Shown: positions 60,600 through 64,000 of the stretch, one piece after another
How positions within the stretch are numbered: the stretch's first letter is position 1
How the letters are laid out: each line of letters begins with the position of its first letter
Origin: Sciurus carolinensis
Lineage: Eukaryota > Chordata > Mammalia > Rodentia > Sciuridae
Reading direction: 5' to 3'
NCBI RefSeq assembly: GCF_902686445.1
Contig: NC_062214.1
Coordinates: forward strand, 41,177,454-41,241,453
DNA length: 64,000 nucleotides
Notes under the pieces: generated by a model
What the model was told of the DNA's origin: nothing
Seen by the model: only the letters and a program-made list of their open reading frames with translations
Database searches by the model: none
Made by a program: the position numbers and the translations under genes

Positions 60600-61490
60600 T
60601 TTTTGATATATATGCTTCTTTCTTTTTCTTTTTTATTGGCTAATATTATCTTTAAATAACATTAGGATTAATTTTGACATAATTATACATACATGGAATA
60701 TAACTTGCTCCAATTCAGTCCCCAGTACTTAACCTTATCCTCCCCCTCCTCTCTCCCACTGTTTCCTTTCCTCTGCTCTACTGACCTATTTATTTACATT
60801 TTTAAAAGAATTAGGGTCTTGTGAATATGCATAATTATAAGATTCACTATAGTTATGTACAACTAATTAGAACAAAACTTTTAGAAAAATTTTTAAAAAG
60901 ATGCACTATAAGTACATATGAAAGTTAGTCAGATTCATTCTATAGTTTTTCCCTTATCCCATATTTCTTCCCTTTCCCTCAATCCCCTTCTTCTATTCCC
61001 CGATCTTCAATTTTGATTAACCATCTGCTTTTTATTTTTAATTAAATATTCACTTAACTGTCATTCAATTTTATAAATCATGCTTTGATGAACATTTTTT
61101 TAAATGCTTTAGTTTATTATAATTACATATAGTAGTGGGGTTCATGGTGACATAATCATATATGCACATCATTTCTGTAATATATTCCCCAGTCCTTTCC
61201 TCCTACCTTCCCCTCTTCTTCATCCTCTACTCTTCTTCTACTTACACAAACATATATGTATATGTGTGCATGTATATATATGTGAGTATATATATATTCC
61301 ATTGGTATATTATGATTTTATACAAAAGTAGGAATCATAATGATACATTATGATTTTACACAAAAGTAGGAATCATAATGATACATCATCCATCCACATA
61401 GCATAATTTGGACAATTTTGTTCCCCTGTTCTTCCCCTCTCCCTCCCTTCCCCTATGTTTCCTTTACTGATCTCCATTCTACTTTGGTGA
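60600..61490 (-). mobile_element. Cluster of antisense L1 3'-UTR fragments
   Basis: At least three pieces, each with antisense L1 3'-UTR wording and a C/T-rich tract: around 60690-60790, 60940-61010 and 61100-61230, with another tract at 61425-61460. This suggests nested or repeated 3'-end insertions. Confidence 0.55.
61311..61386 (+). repeat. 38-bp tandem duplication
   Basis: 61311-61348 and 61349-61386 are identical but for one T/C difference. The unit begins TATGATTTTA and ends ATAATGATACAT. Confidence 0.95.
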
Positions 61491-61744
61491 CAAATATTTA
61501 TGGTCTGTGTGGTGGGAATTCAGAAGGGTCTGAGGAAGAGGTATTATAAGAAAAGTAAATCTTCAAAATGAGTTCTCTTGAATGTGAACAGGAAGAAATC
61601 TCTGAACAACCCTCATTATTTGCACTAACCTGGGGTTTTATAAAACATAAGAAAATATGTTTTCAAAGTAGTAGCAGTAATAAAAATTAAAATCATATAG
61701 TTCTCAGTTATGGAATAATTACTGTGCCCATAAACTAAACATTT

Positions 61745-61900
61745 ATATGCATCAGCTTATTTAATCCTATGATCTTTCTGTGAGGTCCTAACTACTATTA
61801 TCCTTATTTATTAGATGAGAGATCTGAGACTGCAGGGTGAGGTCATTTGATGGGGGGAAGTGCCAGGATTTGAACTTCAACCAGAGTCCACTTTTTTCAC
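61745..61900 (-). repeat. MIR-like fragment
   Basis: TATTATCCTTATTTATTAGA, GAGATCTGAGACTGCAGGGT and TGCCAGGATTTGAACTTCAA are the antisense MIR core with mutations. Confidence 0.6.
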
Positions 61901-62688
61901 AATGATGCTCTTCTGCTATATGAAATTTTAAAATAGAAATAACAAACAATTCAGACACATACAGGATTTAAGAAACTGCACAATCTCTCCATGATTATGC
62001 AGCAAAAAGAAAACAGTGGGTAATAAGCTCCCTTGCTCCCTGGCAGAAAGTGGTCCCAAGTCCCCAGGCAGGTGTTTATGTATTTAAAGGTGAAAAGGGA
62101 GAGAAATAATTTAATGTATTTATAGAAATATATTTAATATTAAGAAATGTCTTTGACCTACAAATGCCATGGTTTAGCCAGGAAGTTCTTTCTTTACTTC
62201 TTAATCCCTGGATTTCTATGTCTTGCTTAAGAACTATATTTCTAAAGTGGAAAGATCTCCATAGAATATAATTCTAGCTCTGAGATTTGGTCTGAGAGGA
62301 ACAATCACTGACCCTGCTGTACCTCAGTTCCTCAACTATGGTATGAGGCATGATATTTATCAAAATCCAAGGGCATGGCATGGATCCAACCATGAACAAG
62401 ATGGTGCCTTGCTCTATAGGACTTAGAGTTGGAGGCAGGTTCTGATGAGTCAACTAATAGTAATATCAAGATTACAACATTTTGATGGGGTAATAAGGAG
62501 AAGGATAAAGCATGTACATTGCTGTCTAAATATCATGAATTTTACTAAGGAATAGTTGCAGACAAAACTTCCCAGGCATATCCTGTGAGCTGCAATGGAA
62601 ACATAAACTTTACTTTCCAAATTCCTATGTTCACCTCTAGGATATGCAATTAAACATTACCATCTTTTAATTAAGATGCACCAACCAA

Positions 62689-62913
62689 GCTGGGCATGGT
62701 GGCACATGTCTGTAATCCCACCAGCTCAAGAGGCTGAGGGAGGAGGCTCAAAAATCCAAAGCCAGACTCAGCAACTCAGTGAGGTCCTAAGCAACTTAGT
62801 GAGACCCTGTCTCTAAATAAAATATAAAAAGGGTTGGGGACATGGCTTAGTGGTTCAGTGCTCCTGGATTCAATCCCTAGTACAAATAAATAAATAAATA
62901 AATTAAATAAAAG
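62689..62913 (+). mobile_element. MEN-type SINE (B1-ID dimer), sense
   Basis: B1 half GCTGGGCATGGTGGCACATG, AATCCCACCAGCTCAAGAGG, linker CCTGTCTCTAAATAAAATAT, ID half GGTTGGGGACATGGCTTAGT, then TTCAATCCCTAGTAC and an (AAAT)n tail. One of two full-length dimers in the window. Confidence 0.92.
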
Positions 62914-64000
62914 GCATCAATTACATGTCACATGGAAGACCTGGTCTTGGGGATATAAAATAACTTACAAAACATTTGTAATTTCTAAGACCTTTAGTTT
63001 TTCTCAAGTGCATTAAGTTATATACGAAGATTTAATGTTTTTATTCTAGATGGATTCTACTGTAAACATAGTATTTGCTACCTCAACTTTCTCTTTTTAT
63101 AAGTCAATTTCCAAAATGCGCTAAAGTTGCAACTGTTGGACTGGTTACTACATGGGCATTTTATGAATGGAAAAGTTCTCTGAGAATGCACTGCTGTGAA
63201 ATCAATCCCTAAAGAAAAGATAGTAACCTAGGACTCTGGCTCATACATTGTCTATAACTCCTCCGATTCCCACTCCCCAAAAAAACCATGCCGTTAAAAT
63301 TGGTTAAGATGGTTAAAATTGATGGGACAATTTCAGTGGGTTTGTGAATTGAACAGGGATCAGTTAATGGGAGTGATGGAATCTACTAACCTCAATCCAG
63401 GACAGCTCTTTACACACCAGTACCTGCATGTGTACTTCAATCAATGGCTCCAGCTAGACTCAGTACTACAGTTATTGTCCCATCAGAATCAGAGGGGTGA
63501 ATGTAGCAGATTCCTTGCTGAGAAGATATTCCTGTTTTCATTACTCGGTATGTTGAAGACCAGAAAGATTGTCAGAGCCTATGCTATCATCCTTGGCTAC
63601 AGTTTACCTCAATTTCACTGATTTCGTATGAACTAAATATTAACAAGTATACAGAAACCAACTCCATCAAAAATGAGTAGCTGAAATATAAGGCAGGGAT
63701 CTGAAGATATATGAGCAAAATTATAATAAATAGAGAAAAAATTAAAAAGTATGAGTTTCTGTCAAATCATTGCTGCAGTGTGACTTCTAAAAATCAATTT
63801 ATGAAGTCAATTTGATGAGAGATGTAGAATTCTCAGGAAACAGTGTAAAAGGTTCTTAACATCCCCCTAAACTATGTTTATAATGGACAGGAAGGAAAAG
63901 GAACATAAATGTCTCTGAAATTTATTCTTGATTTGAAAGTGGCTATGGTTTGAATATCTTGAGTTTTATACTAGACATGTAAATATGAGCTGTACCACAT

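Larger units (their letters stand above)
57351..64000 (-). other. KIF16B: KIF16B intron, 5' side, partial
   Basis: Sequence upstream (in gene sense) of the 41-codon exon. It starts at an AG acceptor and runs past the end of the window, so the preceding exon is not present. Contents: unassigned sequence to about 57940, antisense and sense L1 pieces 57945-61490, a MIR-like stretch near 61745-61900, a MEN SINE at 62689, and unassigned sequence after 62915. The open stretch at 63319-63621 has no recognisable protein similarity and no splice context. Confidence 0.8.

Noticed and set aside
63319..63621. 100-codon plus-strand open frame
   Set aside because: No recognised domain, no promoter or splice signals, and opposite to KIF16B.

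Overview
The window is mammalian nuclear DNA, most likely from a squirrel-family rodent (Sciuridae). It carries B1-ID dimer SINEs of the squirrel 'MEN' type, ID-type SINEs with a squirrel-style tail, lineage-specific L1 3' ends and ordinary GT-AG introns. There are no bacterial or plasmid genes, no rRNA genes and no CRISPR array.

The only gene I can support is KIF16B (kinesin-3 family motor, also called SNX23), on the minus strand. Three consecutive coding exons are visible: 57350-57228 (41 codons), 37248-37159 (30 codons) and 14152-14069 (28 codons). All are in phase 0, and together they encode 99 residues covering most of the C-terminal PX domain, which binds phosphatidylinositol-3-phosphate and anchors the motor on early endosomes. 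The introns between them are about 20.0 kb and 23.0 kb. The gene runs off both ends: the 5' motor and stalk exons lie beyond 64000, and the last coding exon(s) and 3' UTR lie below position 1.

Nearly everything else is intronic repeat. Region by region: 1-4560 is a broken sense L1 with ORF1 and ORF2 remnants and an inverted block near its 3' end. 5040-6460 is an old antisense L1, and 6540-7250 holds MIR and L2 pieces. 11790-12115 is a MaLR-like LTR. 14940-16800 holds a MEN SINE, an old antisense L1 and an antisense MEN. 16890-18250 is an inverted repeat, and 19090-19815 a Tigger remnant. 20840-24600 contains L1 5'-UTR-like sequence broken by a younger L1 3' end and a young ID SINE. 27620-28062, 30203-30535 and 42692-43115 are MaLR-like LTRs. 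31928-32482 is a complete solo LTR with a 4-bp target duplication. 34970-35595, 38090-38560 and 39740-41220 are L2. 44447-45025 is a direct repeat. 49074, 53531 and 62689 are SINEs. 57945-61490 is a composite of L1 pieces in both orientations.

I see no previously undescribed biological system. The most unusual structures are the local inverted repeat with an apparent copied Tigger fragment (16.9-19.3 kb), the in-place inversion inside the first L1, and the clean solo LTR. Repeat family names are by eye, and their boundaries are approximate unless stated otherwise.
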